This document shows, in pieces, positions 8,595 to 17,927 of a DNA stretch of 64,000 nucleotides. Origin of the DNA: Haloarcula nitratireducens (GTDB taxonomy: Archaea > Halobacteriota > Halobacteria > Halobacteriales > Haloarculaceae); the NCBI RefSeq assembly GCF_019599505.1, contig NZ_RKLT01000009.1, positions 1-64,000 of the forward strand, given 5' to 3'. Position numbers and translations under genes: made by a program. Below the pieces are notes generated by a model that had not been told where the DNA came from, did not search any database, and saw only the letters and a list, made by a program, of their open reading frames with translations. Every line of letters begins with the position of its first letter. Position 1 is the first letter of the stretch.

Positions 8595-9734
8595 TTGCAT
8601 ATTTGCTATCTATTCCATCAAGAGTTTCCTCGGAATAATGGGACTGCACTGAACGAATACGCACGAATACTGGTGGATAAGGGCCATGAGGTAAGCGTTA
8701 TCGCAGCAACGACGAATGAGAATCAAGTAGAAAAGACAACCATTCAAGGAATCAATGTCTATTATATTCAGACATCTGATTTGGGAAAGAAGTCCTTAGC
8801 AGCGACTCGTTTTGGGTATAACGGGTTACAAACGGTTAACCAGATACAGCAGAACAATTCTATTGACGTCCTACATATGAACGCATTTCCTGGACTAGGA
8901 GCGGTTTTGAAGCCACTCCCCGGCAAGAAGAGCCCGGATGGAGTAGTAGCCGACGTTCGAAGCCTAGCGACTAGTAACAGGATATTCAGTTTAATATCGA
9001 AATCCGTTCTTAATATCCAAAACAAGCTTGTAGAGAATATGGCGACGATTGATCCACTGATGGCGAAAGATATCTTTGGTACATCTGAGGATATTGATAT
9101 TATCCCACTAGGTGCAGACTTTGATAGATTCTATCCTGGCAAGCAAGAAGAGATAAGAGAAAAGCTGGGACTTGACCCGAATGATATCGTTTTCGGATAT
9201 ACAGGGGTTCTCAATGAGGTAAGAAGAATAGATACAATAATTGAGGCTTTTGCAAAGATAAATGGGACTTATCCAAGAGCAAAATTAGTTATCATCGGTG
9301 GAGGAAATGATTACGACCGACTTACGCAATATGCATCAACTCTTGACTGCGATGAGGCGGTAATCTTCACTGGAGAAGTAGCTTTTAAGCAGGTTCCAAA
9401 GTACGTACGTACCTTTGATATCGGCATTTCCCACATCCCAGATCGCCGACCTTTCAAGATTCAACCTCCGATAAAAACAGTAGAATTTCTTGCTTCTGGA
9501 CTGCCGGTGATCGCGACAGCCACAGCAGGGAACGAAAGGTTTGTCATTGATGGAGAAAATGGGATTCTATGTCCAGAACTATCTACAGAATACGCGAACG
9601 CAATGGAAAAATTAATAAATAATCCTGAAGAGCGTGAAGAAATGGCAGAATCTTCTCGTAGCTCAGTAGAAGAATACGATTATAAAAATATAGTTTCAAC
9701 CAACTTACTGCCCCTTTACAACCGGATATGCTGA
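8595..9734 (+). CDS. GT4-family glycosyltransferase
   Basis: 379 residues from a TTG at 8595, which gives the expected start HICYLFHQEFPRNNGTALNE; no ATG lies near. The N-terminal half is the acceptor domain. The C-terminal half has GYTGVLNEVRRIDTIIEAF, VIIGGGNDYDRL and TVEFLASGLPVIAT, the nucleotide-sugar-binding region of GT-B enzymes, with a single Glu of the usual E-x7-E. It is a cytoplasmic sugar transferase for a lipid-linked glycan. It overlaps the next gene by seven bases (ATGCTGA), so the two are coupled. It is divergent from the gene at 7558-8481 across 113 bases. Confidence 0.88.
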   Translation: MHICYLFHQEFPRNNGTALNEYARILVDKGHEVSVIAATTNENQVEKTTIQGINVYYIQTSDLGKKSLAATRFGYNGLQTVNQIQQNNSIDVLHMNAFPGLGAVLKPLPGKKSPDGVVADVRSLATSNRIFSLISKSVLNIQNKLVENMATIDPLMAKDIFGTSEDIDIIPLGADFDRFYPGKQEEIREKLGLDPNDIVFGYTGVLNEVRRIDTIIEAFAKINGTYPRAKLVIIGGGNDYDRLTQYASTLDCDEAVIFTGEVAFKQVPKYVRTFDIGISHIPDRRPFKIQPPIKTVEFLASGLPVIATATAGNERFVIDGENGILCPELSTEYANAMEKLINNPEEREEMAESSRSSVEEYDYKNIVSTNLLPLYNRIC

Positions 9735-10996
9735 AGAATAGCTCCCGGCATTATAGTCCGCTCAATGTACCAGTCTTTGTATTCATCAGTGCAGTATTTG
9801 GAATTCTTACCCTATTACCGCCTATTGTAACAGTTGTAGTGCTAACGCTTCTCACCATTGTAGCTGGCTATCTGGCTCTTCACTTCGACAATTATGTCGC
9901 ATCGATCTTCTCTGTTGCTTACCTTCTTCGCCTTTTTGTTATATTAGTTGACTCTAAAATTGGCCTTCTCCCCTCCCCACCAATTGCGACAGGCCACAAT
10001 CAGCACGCGATTCAATTAGTATCTGCTTGGACAAGTGGCCAGTTTCTTGGCGTTCTATCTAGTCTCACCCCCATGCGAATATTTATCGCACATATTCTTT
10101 CTCCGTTTTACATTCTTATAGGAAAATCTCCCATTTCTGGCCGTATTGGGATTGCAACAATAAGTCTCCTCATAGGATATATTATTTTTAAATTGGCACG
10201 GGAAGTGGTAGATCGAAGAACTTCGATGCTAGCTGCTGCAATCGTACTCTTGTGGCCGACGATATTCTACCGGTCAATCGTAATTCAGCGAGAGGTAGTA
10301 GTAACAGTTGTGTTGCTTACAGCATTGTGGGCAGCCTCTCGAATGATAAACGAAATTACAGTCTCCTCAGTGATTCTCGTTATTCTTTGCACATTAGCAA
10401 TGGTCGTACTTCGAAAGGAGAATCTCGTACTGATCGCAGCCATGGTCGGAGTGGTCAGTCTGATTAAGAGTCGCGATAAGCCCTATTATCTTGCTGGCTT
10501 CGCGCTGCTCGCGATTCCATTCACAGCGTTCTTCATCCTAAATTTCAATGATTTTACTGGATATGGAACCGCTCTCACACCACAGGCCCTAGACGCGTTC
10601 GCGTACGGGCGTGCTCATGGGTCCGCAACGTACCTTATCGGGCTACATTACAACACATGGCTTGATGTCATACTCTACGCTCCAGTAAAGATACTATACT
10701 TCCTCTATTCGCCGTTCCCCTGGCAGATCCGGGGGATGACTGGGGTGTTAGCTGGGGGAAGCGCTATAATGCTCTTCGTTGCGACGCTGTTCCTCCGGCG
10801 TGGGATTGCGACGCTCAAAAACAGGCCCTATTATCTCACGCTCCTGCTCTCGTACCTGGTACTGGGCATTACGACATACGCGATCGTAGAAATGAACTAC
10901 GGCGCTGCGGTTCGCCGTCGGATACAGTTTGTTCCGATACTCATCCTCATTGGTGTGGTCGGCCTCTCGAATGTCCGCTTCAATGTTCGATGGTGA
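9728..10996 (+). CDS. Multi-spanning membrane protein, GT39/ArnT-like
   Basis: 422 residues, at least ten hydrophobic segments, few charged loops. The layout (long helices, a polar loop near ATGHNQHAIQLVSAW, arginine-rich inner loops) resembles membrane glycosyltransferases of the PMT/GT39 type and polysaccharide polymerases, but no decisive catalytic motif is seen. It overlaps the GT4 gene upstream and lies 49 bases before an alkaline-phosphatase-fold gene. It could transfer sugars from a lipid carrier on the outer face, or polymerise repeat units. Confidence 0.7.
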   Translation: MLKNSSRHYSPLNVPVFVFISAVFGILTLLPPIVTVVVLTLLTIVAGYLALHFDNYVASIFSVAYLLRLFVILVDSKIGLLPSPPIATGHNQHAIQLVSAWTSGQFLGVLSSLTPMRIFIAHILSPFYILIGKSPISGRIGIATISLLIGYIIFKLAREVVDRRTSMLAAAIVLLWPTIFYRSIVIQREVVVTVVLLTALWAASRMINEITVSSVILVILCTLAMVVLRKENLVLIAAMVGVVSLIKSRDKPYYLAGFALLAIPFTAFFILNFNDFTGYGTALTPQALDAFAYGRAHGSATYLIGLHYNTWLDVILYAPVKILYFLYSPFPWQIRGMTGVLAGGSAIMLFVATLFLRRGIATLKNRPYYLTLLLSYLVLGITTYAIVEMNYGAAVRRRIQFVPILILIGVVGLSNVRFNVRW

Positions 10997-11045
10997 CCGC
11001 GATGACACAAGCCATTTTATCGCGGTTGAATAAAATGGTACTATC

Positions 11046-12371
11046 ATGACTAACGTGCTCTTTCTCGTCGTGGACTCCCTCCGGTATGATGCGGTATTTG
11101 GGAATGAGTTTGAGACGCCAAATATCGACGAACTTGCGGCAGAAGGGGTTTCATTCTCACAGAGTTTCTCTCAAGGTATCAGCACTGCTCCATCGATGAC
11201 GGCGATGCTCACCGGTCGATACCCGCTGGATTATGGCGGGCACTGGTACTTAGAGGAGGACCAACCGACGATAGCGGAGGAGTTCCAGCGAAACGGCTAC
11301 ACAACCGGTGCGATTCATTCGAACCCGAACGTCTCCCGTCTCCGAAACTTTCATCGTGGGTTCGATACGTTTGAAGAGAATATCCTTCCGATCGATCCCG
11401 ACGGTTTCGTGGAAAACGCTCCGAATGACCTCATCAGGTACGCGAATAAGCTTGCGCGAATACTGCGCCGGACCCCGTATATGCCCGCTCGAAACGTGAA
11501 TAAGCATCTTACAGAGTGGGTAGATGAGACGGACGAACCGTGGTTCCTCTGGACGCAGTACATGGACGTTCACGGCCCGTATCTCCCTGGAGACGATTTC
11601 AGTTATCGGAACAAATTCCGGGCGGAACGCCTCTGGCGAAAAGCAGCGGTGAATGCTCCGGAAGAGGTAACCGACACCGAGCACCAGGAACTATGGACGA
11701 ACTACCGAAAGGAAGTCGAATACTTGGACCAAGAGATTGGGTCGTTCCTAGACAAGCTTGACCGACTCGGCGAGCTGGAAGACACTGCAATCATCATTGT
11801 AGGCGACCATGGAGACGAATTTAGAGAGCATGGACTCTATGGCCACAGAAACCTCCCATACGATGAGTTGACGCGGGTGCCGCTAATAATCCGATTCCCT
11901 GATTCGTCATCAGTGGACCAGCCAGCGACGGTCGAAACAATGGTCCGGACCATCGATATTCTCCCTACGATGCTTGACCTCGCGGACGCAGATCTCTCAA
12001 CAGAGATGGACAGTCGGATAAACGGCGAATCACTTCTCCCCGTGCTTAACGGCCATGAGCCGAGCTATGACGTAATCGTGACTGAGAAAGAAGCCCGTGG
12101 CGAAGATTTCCTCCGATTTGGGTTCCGAACGGAGGAATGGAAATACCTGTATGATGGTGGGGACAGCACGCAGTATCTCTTCAATCTCTCGAATGATCCA
12201 GGGGAGACAGAAAACGTTGCCGACAGAAACCCAGATACGGTAGAGCGGTTTCGTGAGCACCTAAACCAGCGATTCGAAAGCATCGAAGCCACTTCCGAAG
12301 ATATCGAGATCCCCGAAGTCGATGACGAACAAGGTGTAGAGGGGCAACTGCGCGCTCTGGGCTACAAATAA
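11046..12371 (+). CDS. Sulfatase-fold hydrolase/transferase 2
   Basis: 441 residues. Begins LFLVVDSLRYDAV (first metal Asp about residue 10), then TAPSMTAMLTGRYP (about 47-60) and IVGDHGDEF (second metal site). At the place of the sulfatase Cys/Ser there is Thr47, and the Arg of C-x-P-S-R is Met, so formylglycine chemistry is unlikely. A phosphodiesterase, phosphotransferase or phosphatase role fits better. It ends LRALGYK. It lies in glycan cluster A and converges on the deacetylase gene with one base between stops. Substrate unknown. Confidence 0.85.
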   Translation: MTNVLFLVVDSLRYDAVFGNEFETPNIDELAAEGVSFSQSFSQGISTAPSMTAMLTGRYPLDYGGHWYLEEDQPTIAEEFQRNGYTTGAIHSNPNVSRLRNFHRGFDTFEENILPIDPDGFVENAPNDLIRYANKLARILRRTPYMPARNVNKHLTEWVDETDEPWFLWTQYMDVHGPYLPGDDFSYRNKFRAERLWRKAAVNAPEEVTDTEHQELWTNYRKEVEYLDQEIGSFLDKLDRLGELEDTAIIIVGDHGDEFREHGLYGHRNLPYDELTRVPLIIRFPDSSSVDQPATVETMVRTIDILPTMLDLADADLSTEMDSRINGESLLPVLNGHEPSYDVIVTEKEARGEDFLRFGFRTEEWKYLYDGGDSTQYLFNLSNDPGETENVADRNPDTVERFREHLNQRFESIEATSEDIEIPEVDDEQGVEGQLRALGYK

Positions 12372-12372
12372 G

Positions 12373-13335
12373 TCACTCCCATCGTCCATTGAGCGCGAGT
12401 TCGGCGACTTCCTGCATCGACCGTCGTTCGATTTGTCCCCGGTCGGCAAACTCGTCGACAACGGCGAGTACGTCTTCGAGTCGTTGGAGATCTCGCTTGG
12501 GCTCGTGGCCGAGATTGAACGGATGGAACCAGAGGTGGAAGACACCGCCAGTTCGAGCCGCGCGTTCGATTCCCTTCTCTGCTCGCTTTACGGTGCTTTT
12601 CGAAGGTGTATATTGCCAGCCGCCATGAGTAGGACGGAAGATCTGTGATCCGGGAACTGCCACAAGGCCGTCATGGACAGACGGCGTGACTGCTGGGGGG
12701 GTTTGGTGGAGGGCTTCGTCGGCGAAACGAAGTGGAGGTTTCAACGCGCTAGGGAGACGTGGTGTCTCGTACCATCTTGCATCGACCTCGCGGTACACCT
12801 GCATCTGTGTCTCTCGAAGTACATCGAGATGGCCGATGTCGTTCCGCGGGAAGATGAACGTCTGGGGATCCTCGCCGAGCGCATTGAGTGTTTCAATAGC
12901 GCTACCAAGTTCTTCGCGTGCGTTCTGGGCTGAACAGCCGTCAGCTCCGAGCGGCATGTGCGTTGCGCCGTGTAACCCAATCTCCTGCTCGGTTTGGCAC
13001 GATCGGAGCCGATCGAGTAGCCATGGGGCGTACCAAAGGTCGCGGTCGAGACCATCAGTGCAGGGAAGTGCGCCAAACCAGTCGTCAACCCATTCGAAAT
13101 CGGGGTTAGATTGACCAACGTGTGTGGAGTCGCCTTCACAGTCAGTCAAGAGATGTGAGACGATCGCCCACGTCGCAGGGATTCGGTACTCGTCGAAGAG
13201 GTTACAGAGGTGTTCGATGATGGAGGGTGTCTGTCTGTACGCTGCTTCGAACTCGTCGACGCGGCCTAAGTCGAACATCCCCCACGCGAGCTCCGTATCG
13301 AGGGAGAGAACGAATACACCTGTGTCTTCGTCCAC
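12373..13335 (-). CDS. Polysaccharide deacetylase-like protein
   Basis: 320 residues. VLSLDTELAWG near the N-terminus supplies the first Asp of NodB-type deacetylases, and EIGLHGATHMPLG the His-x3-His metal site; FHLWFHPFNLG near the C-terminus fits the last conserved His. These enzymes remove N-acetyl groups from sugar polymers. The start is three bases after the stop of the phosphodiesterase-type gene upstream (13339-14892), so both form an operon. Substrate is probably an acetylated amino sugar of the surface glycan. Confidence 0.82.
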   Translation of the reverse strand: MDEDTGVFVLSLDTELAWGMFDLGRVDEFEAAYRQTPSIIEHLCNLFDEYRIPATWAIVSHLLTDCEGDSTHVGQSNPDFEWVDDWFGALPCTDGLDRDLWYAPWLLDRLRSCQTEQEIGLHGATHMPLGADGCSAQNAREELGSAIETLNALGEDPQTFIFPRNDIGHLDVLRETQMQVYREVDARWYETPRLPSALKPPLRFADEALHQTPPAVTPSVHDGLVAVPGSQIFRPTHGGWQYTPSKSTVKRAEKGIERAARTGGVFHLWFHPFNLGHEPKRDLQRLEDVLAVVDEFADRGQIERRSMQEVAELALNGRWE

Positions 13336-13338
13336 GAG

Positions 13339-14892
13339 CTACTCCATATATCCGAGATCTTCTAATCGCCCAGTTACGTCTTGGTCCGGGGTCTCGGTTC
13401 TCCTGGCTTCCTGGGCGATCGAATCCGTATATGCAACCGCTCGCTTATCTGGTTCGGACTCTGGCAAGAACAGTTCGGTACGAGGCTCCCCGTCCATTTG
13501 CCGGGGGATATCTTCGCCGTGGAGGTGGAGAAGCGTTGGGGCGATATCGAGGATGTGCATGTCGGCAAGGTCGGCATCACCATCGATATCCGATCCGTGT
13601 GCTATGAACATCCCTGTGTCTTTGTTCTCACCGCGCCACTTGCTCGGCGATCCGAAGACGGAATCACTTCCAACCTTGCCCTCAATATGGACGCCAGGAG
13701 CTTGATTAAGAACGATGTCGGGGCCGTCGTCAAGATGTTCGCCCGTATAGACGTCGTCACCTGAGAGGACCTCGTCGAAGACTGGCTGCCCCTGATTATC
13801 CGTAATACCGGAAAGTGCTTCCATCAATTCGTTGGCGAGCTGTTCTCGCTCTGCCGGGTCGTCGACTAAGAGGTATACCGGTCCCTGCCCACTCGCGATA
13901 GCCGTCGACTGTTCCCAGTCGATAACGTCTTCCTTTGCGCTCTTGTTTACTGACCCTTCCTCGTCGGGGAGATACATCTGAACGCGCTCGGGGAGCAATC
14001 GTCGGGCCCACCACTCAACGCCGATTTTGGCGAGGACGGGACGGATACGTTCTTTCGTAATACCCAGTCGATGAAGGTAGTCACTGATGCCGGAGTGTGT
14101 GTGCAAGTAGCCGTTCTCCTCGAGCCAAGTGTTGATTCGAAATGTCGTCGTGATCTCGTTTGAACCATGGTCGGACATTACGAAGAGGTTGTCTAGCTCC
14201 TCGTTCTCGACGAGGTTGCCGACCCGTTTGTCGATTCGCTCCCATGCTTGCTTGACCATGTTCCAGTCCCAGTAGAAATGTTGCAGGACGTTTAGATAGA
14301 ACACAGTCACGTGGATTGTCTCGTAGTTCCCTGTCGAGAGTTCGTCTTCGAGTACGTCGAAGCGCATGTCGATCAGGTCGTATATCTCGTCGATGCAGGG
14401 GTTGTCGGGAGCGTCACGGGAGAGAAGAGACATCTTTTCGGGGTGAACGGCGTAATCATACTGTTCTCGCAGTTCCGTTTCCAGTTCGGCTGGGTATGTG
14501 TACCCCGACTGTTCTGCTCCGGGACCGCCAGCAATGTGAATCCCGTTGAGTTCGGACGGCGGGTAGGACGTTGGGAGGTTGATTACGGCGGTGCTCCCGT
14601 CAATGAGTCGCCAGTAGTGTGTGCCGTCGAAATCGCCAGCAGCACTTCGATTCTCGATTTTCTGTGCGTCTCGATCGACGGCTTCCCACCAGAAGACACC
14701 GAGTTTTCCTGGGTTCGTTCCGGTTGCGTAGCACTGCCAGTTCGGACATGTCACGGGTGGGAGACAGCTTTGCATATCCTCGGCGACCCCCTCTTCGGTA
14801 AGAGCAGCGAAGTTCGGGAGGACACCATCGTCAATCCACGGTTGGATCAATTCGAAGCATCCCCCATCTAACCCGAGGACCACGGTCGTCAT
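13339..14892 (-). CDS. Type I phosphodiesterase/nucleotide pyrophosphatase-fold protein
   Basis: 517 residues. VVLGLDGGCFE (first metal Asp), PPVTCPNWQCYATGTNPGKL (about 45-64, with Thr48 as the likely nucleophile) and FVMSDHGSNE (metal site) are the signature of the phosphodiesterase branch of the alkaline-phosphatase superfamily. A GDVYTGEHLDDGPD loop and the tail RLEDLGYME follow. Likely cleaves or transfers phosphodiester groups on glycans or lipids. First gene of an operon with the deacetylase. Confidence 0.85.
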   Translation of the reverse strand: MTTVVLGLDGGCFELIQPWIDDGVLPNFAALTEEGVAEDMQSCLPPVTCPNWQCYATGTNPGKLGVFWWEAVDRDAQKIENRSAAGDFDGTHYWRLIDGSTAVINLPTSYPPSELNGIHIAGGPGAEQSGYTYPAELETELREQYDYAVHPEKMSLLSRDAPDNPCIDEIYDLIDMRFDVLEDELSTGNYETIHVTVFYLNVLQHFYWDWNMVKQAWERIDKRVGNLVENEELDNLFVMSDHGSNEITTTFRINTWLEENGYLHTHSGISDYLHRLGITKERIRPVLAKIGVEWWARRLLPERVQMYLPDEEGSVNKSAKEDVIDWEQSTAIASGQGPVYLLVDDPAEREQLANELMEALSGITDNQGQPVFDEVLSGDDVYTGEHLDDGPDIVLNQAPGVHIEGKVGSDSVFGSPSKWRGENKDTGMFIAHGSDIDGDADLADMHILDIAPTLLHLHGEDIPRQMDGEPRTELFLPESEPDKRAVAYTDSIAQEARRTETPDQDVTGRLEDLGYME

Positions 14893-14977
14893 TTGACAGT
14901 CATCGACTCTCGATGAATAAATCAGCTACGGCTTCGGTATTTCCGGATACGCGGGACCCTACTGGAGAACAGATTTG

Positions 14978-16102
14978 TTAGTTGGGATCCTTGAGGAGAG
15001 TATCATAGGCGGCTGCCACGTCATCAAGCATAGCGTCTGTCGAGAACTGCTTCGCGCGGTCGGCGCCACGAGCGCCCATCTGTGCTCGGAGTTCGGAATT
15101 AGCGAGGAGTTCTTCGAGGCGGTCGGCGAGTGCATTAGGGTCGCCAGTTGGAATAAGATACCCGGTTTCACCGTTCTCGACCTGCTCCGGAATCCCAGCG
15201 ATATCCGTCGCGACGACCGGGAGGCCGCTCGCCATCGCTTCAGTGATCACACGTGGTGTCCCTTCCCGGAACGAGGGAAGCACAAGAATGTCACTGGCTG
15301 CGAGAACGTTCGGGATATCCGTTCGGAACCCAGTCAGGAACACGGTATCAGAAAGGCCGCGGTTTCGGATCTGCTCTGCAAGCGACTCACGGAGTGGGCC
15401 GTCGCCAACGAGGCAGACCGAGAGGTTCTCGTGAGACATCGACGCTACGCTATCGAGAAGTATATCGAACCCCTTCCCCTCTGCCAAGCGACCGATCATC
15501 ACGACGCGCGGTCGACTACCCGGGAGATCGGTCGCGGGTTCAGCGTCCTGAAACGTCTCTAAGTCAGTCCCAATGTAAACCGTCGTGTACTGTTCCGGCG
15601 AACCGATCCCGCGTTCAAGATACTCATCTGCGATCACGTCGGCATTTGTGAGTATGCGGTCGGTCCGACTGGCGGCTGATCGCTCGCAGCCGAGTACGAA
15701 ACGGTTCAGCAACGTGTTCCGGTCGTCAGTGAAGGGGACACCATGCACGGTATGAACGACATTGGGGACTCCAGCGAGAGACGCAGCAAACCGACCGATG
15801 ATACCGGCTTCGGTGCTATGGGTGTGAACTATGTCGAACTCGTGGTTCTGTAGATAGTTTGCGACGGATAGCACTGCAGGAACGCCTGTGACGGGATTAT
15901 AGTGGCGAATTAGAGAGAACACTTCCGTGTCAACTCCATTTTCGTGGAGGTGAGCGAGTTGGTCGTCATCGTAGGACGCTCCACAGCCGACAGTGAATTG
16001 ATAGTCTTCAAGCCCGAGAGCGATGTCAAGGACAACGCCCTCGGCGCCTCCCTTAAGTAATCGAGTAATCAGATGGAAGACACGCGGACGAGTATCACTC
16101 AT
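14978..16102 (-). CDS. GT4-family glycosyltransferase
   Basis: 374 residues, complete GT-B layout. N-terminal LITRLLKGGAEGVVLDIALG (glycine-rich acceptor loop), HTHSTEAGIIGR and HTVHGVPF; C-terminal VVMIGRLAEGKGFDILLDS, VGDGPLRESL and the E-x7-E motif in PSFREGTPRVITEAMASGLP. It resembles bacterial and haloarchaeal enzymes that add a sugar to undecaprenyl- or dolichyl-linked glycans. Start ATG at 16102. It stands 85 bases upstream of the phosphodiesterase-fold gene in the same direction, so it may head that operon. Confidence 0.9.
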   Translation of the reverse strand: MSDTRPRVFHLITRLLKGGAEGVVLDIALGLEDYQFTVGCGASYDDDQLAHLHENGVDTEVFSLIRHYNPVTGVPAVLSVANYLQNHEFDIVHTHSTEAGIIGRFAASLAGVPNVVHTVHGVPFTDDRNTLLNRFVLGCERSAASRTDRILTNADVIADEYLERGIGSPEQYTTVYIGTDLETFQDAEPATDLPGSRPRVVMIGRLAEGKGFDILLDSVASMSHENLSVCLVGDGPLRESLAEQIRNRGLSDTVFLTGFRTDIPNVLAASDILVLPSFREGTPRVITEAMASGLPVVATDIAGIPEQVENGETGYLIPTGDPNALADRLEELLANSELRAQMGARGADRAKQFSTDAMLDDVAAAYDTLLKDPN

Positions 16103-16389
16103 CGGCCGTATACATTCCTAGGTAGGACAGGATAATTTGATACCAGCGTTCTGATAGGGTCCGCTTGAAACATATATTCGCTCTTCTACCGATATCTTGA
16201 CTGTCAAACTGATTTAGTCGCTTTGCTCTGCAGGCACTGTTCGTAGATCGGCCTTTGTCCATCCAATCTTGCTTCCATATATCCTTAGGGCCTTAGCAGT
16301 CTTTCATACTATGCGTGCTACTAAGAACTATCTCTTACATGTCTGATGTCATAGATGCCGGCGAGTATCTGTACCGCGGGCACTGGTCA

Positions 16390-16710
16390 CTACTCTCGTA
16401 GCAGTGCAGCGCTTACATCGTGACCCAACGCCGTTGCTTCGTCGAGCGCGTCGATTGGGGGTGGGTCGCCTGTGTCGATTCCCCCGTCGAGACAGATGCG
16501 TTCCTGATTAGGTGTCACATTTGCTTGTTCGAAGTCTATGGACTTCAGACTACCGAGCGCTGGTGGGTTTGGAGTGGCAGCAAGGAATGCGCCGTTAGTC
16601 GGAACCTCACCGATATGTCCAGTTGTATCAGATCTACGTCTCCAGTATGATTTCCCCTTATATTCGAAGAGACTACACCAGATCTCTGTCTCTGTTCCTC
16701 CAGAAATCAT
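16390..16710 (-). CDS. Hypothetical protein (weakly supported)
   Basis: 106 residues from the ATG at 16710. The start (MISGGTETEIWCSLFEYKGK) and the acidic C-terminus (DPPPIDALDEATALGHDVSA) read as haloarchaeal coding sequence, but no family is recognised and there is no neighbour in the same direction. It diverges from the zinc-ribbon gene across 46 AT-rich bases. The 287 bases between its stop and the glycosyltransferase start at 16102 show nothing else. It may be a gene remnant. Confidence 0.35.
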   Translation of the reverse strand: MISGGTETEIWCSLFEYKGKSYWRRRSDTTGHIGEVPTNGAFLAATPNPPALGSLKSIDFEQANVTPNQERICLDGGIDTGDPPPIDALDEATALGHDVSAALLRE

Positions 16711-16756
16711 GTGGTTAATGCATAGATTAATAACAAATGACAAACAAACAGATTGT

Positions 16757-17197
16757 ATGGATAAATATACTGAGGAGAAATATAGTAAAAATGAAAGTGC
16801 TGCGTTGTGTCCGAAGTGTGGTCATGAGCTTGGAGATGACGAGGTTGACCGTGATTACGAAGGTGGTGACTTTACAAAATACGACTGTCCTAACTGTGAA
16901 GAAGTAACGTATGACGAATCGTACGGTAGTCGGGCTCAACGGGTTTCCGCTGGGGAAGTTGAACCTGAAGAGGTGTTCCCGTGGATGAGAATAGATCACC
17001 GGAACGAAGACGAAAAACGAGAAGCAATCGAAGCAGAGGAAGAGCCCCTCGAATGCGACTTCAGCGATACCATTGAAGAGGGCGTTTGTGCGAACCCCAT
17101 ATGTGAACACGAGGGCGATCTGAAGATGACCGTTTACGGTACGAAGCTCTGTCAGGAGCACTACAACCGAATCAGCAAGGAATCCAAACTGGAGTGA
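16757..17197 (+). CDS. Double zinc-binding protein of unknown function
   Basis: 146 residues from the ATG at 16757; an upstream frame extension to 16538 is rejected because it is basic and overlaps the divergent gene. Two metal-binding regions: CPKCGHE...CPNCEEV near residues 18-51, a zinc ribbon, and CANPICEHEG...LCQEHY near the C-terminus. The linker is very acidic (NEDEKREAIEAEEEPLECD). Probably a nucleic-acid or protein-binding zinc protein; no family name can be given. Confidence 0.65.
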   Translation: MDKYTEEKYSKNESAALCPKCGHELGDDEVDRDYEGGDFTKYDCPNCEEVTYDESYGSRAQRVSAGEVEPEEVFPWMRIDHRNEDEKREAIEAEEEPLECDFSDTIEEGVCANPICEHEGDLKMTVYGTKLCQEHYNRISKESKLE

Positions 17198-17278
17198 TAC
17201 AGAACGCTGAACCACTGCACTGACGACTATTCATAGAATTTTCGATGCCATCAGCGAGGCTTGCAGTGAACGCCTTGT

Positions 17279-17333
17279 TCACCATCGGGGTAAAGCCCCG
17301 AGGCACTCGCCTTGCTTATCTATAGAGAAAGAT
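17279..17333 (-). mobile_element. Scar of an IS200/IS605-type end
   Basis: On the minus strand, ATAGATAAGCAAGGCGAGTG, then CCTCGGGGCTTTACCCCGA form the end segment typical of haloarchaeal TnpB-type elements. The same core (AAGGCGAGTGCCTCGGGGCT) recurs at 45361-45380. No transposase is left. The scar truncates the PIN-like toxin gene, whose last in-frame residues are read from it. Confidence 0.55.
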
Positions 17334-17552
17334 ACCTGCGTGATCGTATTCGTGGTGTAGTGCCTCGAAATCCTTCGCGTTATTTGACAGCAGGACAGTC
17401 CCGTGCTCACCACACCACTCGACGAGCTCGGCATCAGTCGTGTATTCACCGACCCGGTCTTTCGCCTGCTTAACGGTGTGGCCACGTTCTCGGAGCAGTC
17501 GTTCGAAGACTCGACTGACATGTTCGTCGAGTAAAATCTGTGCGCCCGTCAC
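17316..17552 (-). pseudogene. DUF5615-type PIN-like toxin, C-terminally truncated
   Basis: 78 residues: ILLDEHVSRVFERLLRERGH, DRVGEYTTDAELVEWC and TVLLSNNAKDFEALHHE are the first two-thirds of a PIN-like (DUF5615) nuclease, with Asp9, Glu and Asp residues in the places expected for metal binding. Family members usually run to about 110-120 residues; here the frame stops right after HAGIFLYR, where the IS scar begins. The missing tail normally carries conserved helices, so activity is doubtful. It overlaps its antitoxin by four bases (ATGA). Confidence 0.75.
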
Positions 17553-17824
17553 TGCACGGGTTCTTTGGGCTTTAGTGACGACTCCTGAACTCGATTGAAT
17601 GCCGCGTCGTTTGCAGCCTCGAGGTCGCGCAGCTCGTCAATATGCGCGTAGTAGTAGGACAGCGATTCGTAGACATCCGCAAGAGCAATGTCGAGTTGGT
17701 CCGCAACGTGAGCGGGCGACTGCCCACTGTTAATCACCCGGGCAGCAACGTGACGAACACCGATACGCGTGCCATCGATTCGTGGCTCGCCACCAAGGTT
17801 GTCCTCATCATGGGTGATATTCAT
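17549..17824 (-). CDS. DUF433 antitoxin
   Basis: 91 residues. GEPRIDGTRIGVRHVAARVI and SPAHVADQLDIALADVYESL form the helix-turn-helix-like DUF433 domain, which binds DNA and pairs with PIN-like toxins. It lies upstream of the truncated DUF5615 gene with a four-base overlap, the standard order for this module. It appears intact, so it may survive as a regulator or as an orphan antitoxin. Confidence 0.85.
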   Translation of the reverse strand: MNITHDEDNLGGEPRIDGTRIGVRHVAARVINSGQSPAHVADQLDIALADVYESLSYYYAHIDELRDLEAANDAAFNRVQESSLKPKEPVQ

Positions 17825-17927
17825 AGGTCCTGCTAGGGACTCTCATCGGTTATCTCTTTGCGGTGGCCGGTTCCGTCTTGCTGACCGATGCGCACTTTGA
17901 TCGATATGGCTGGGTTCCTGCCCCGTA

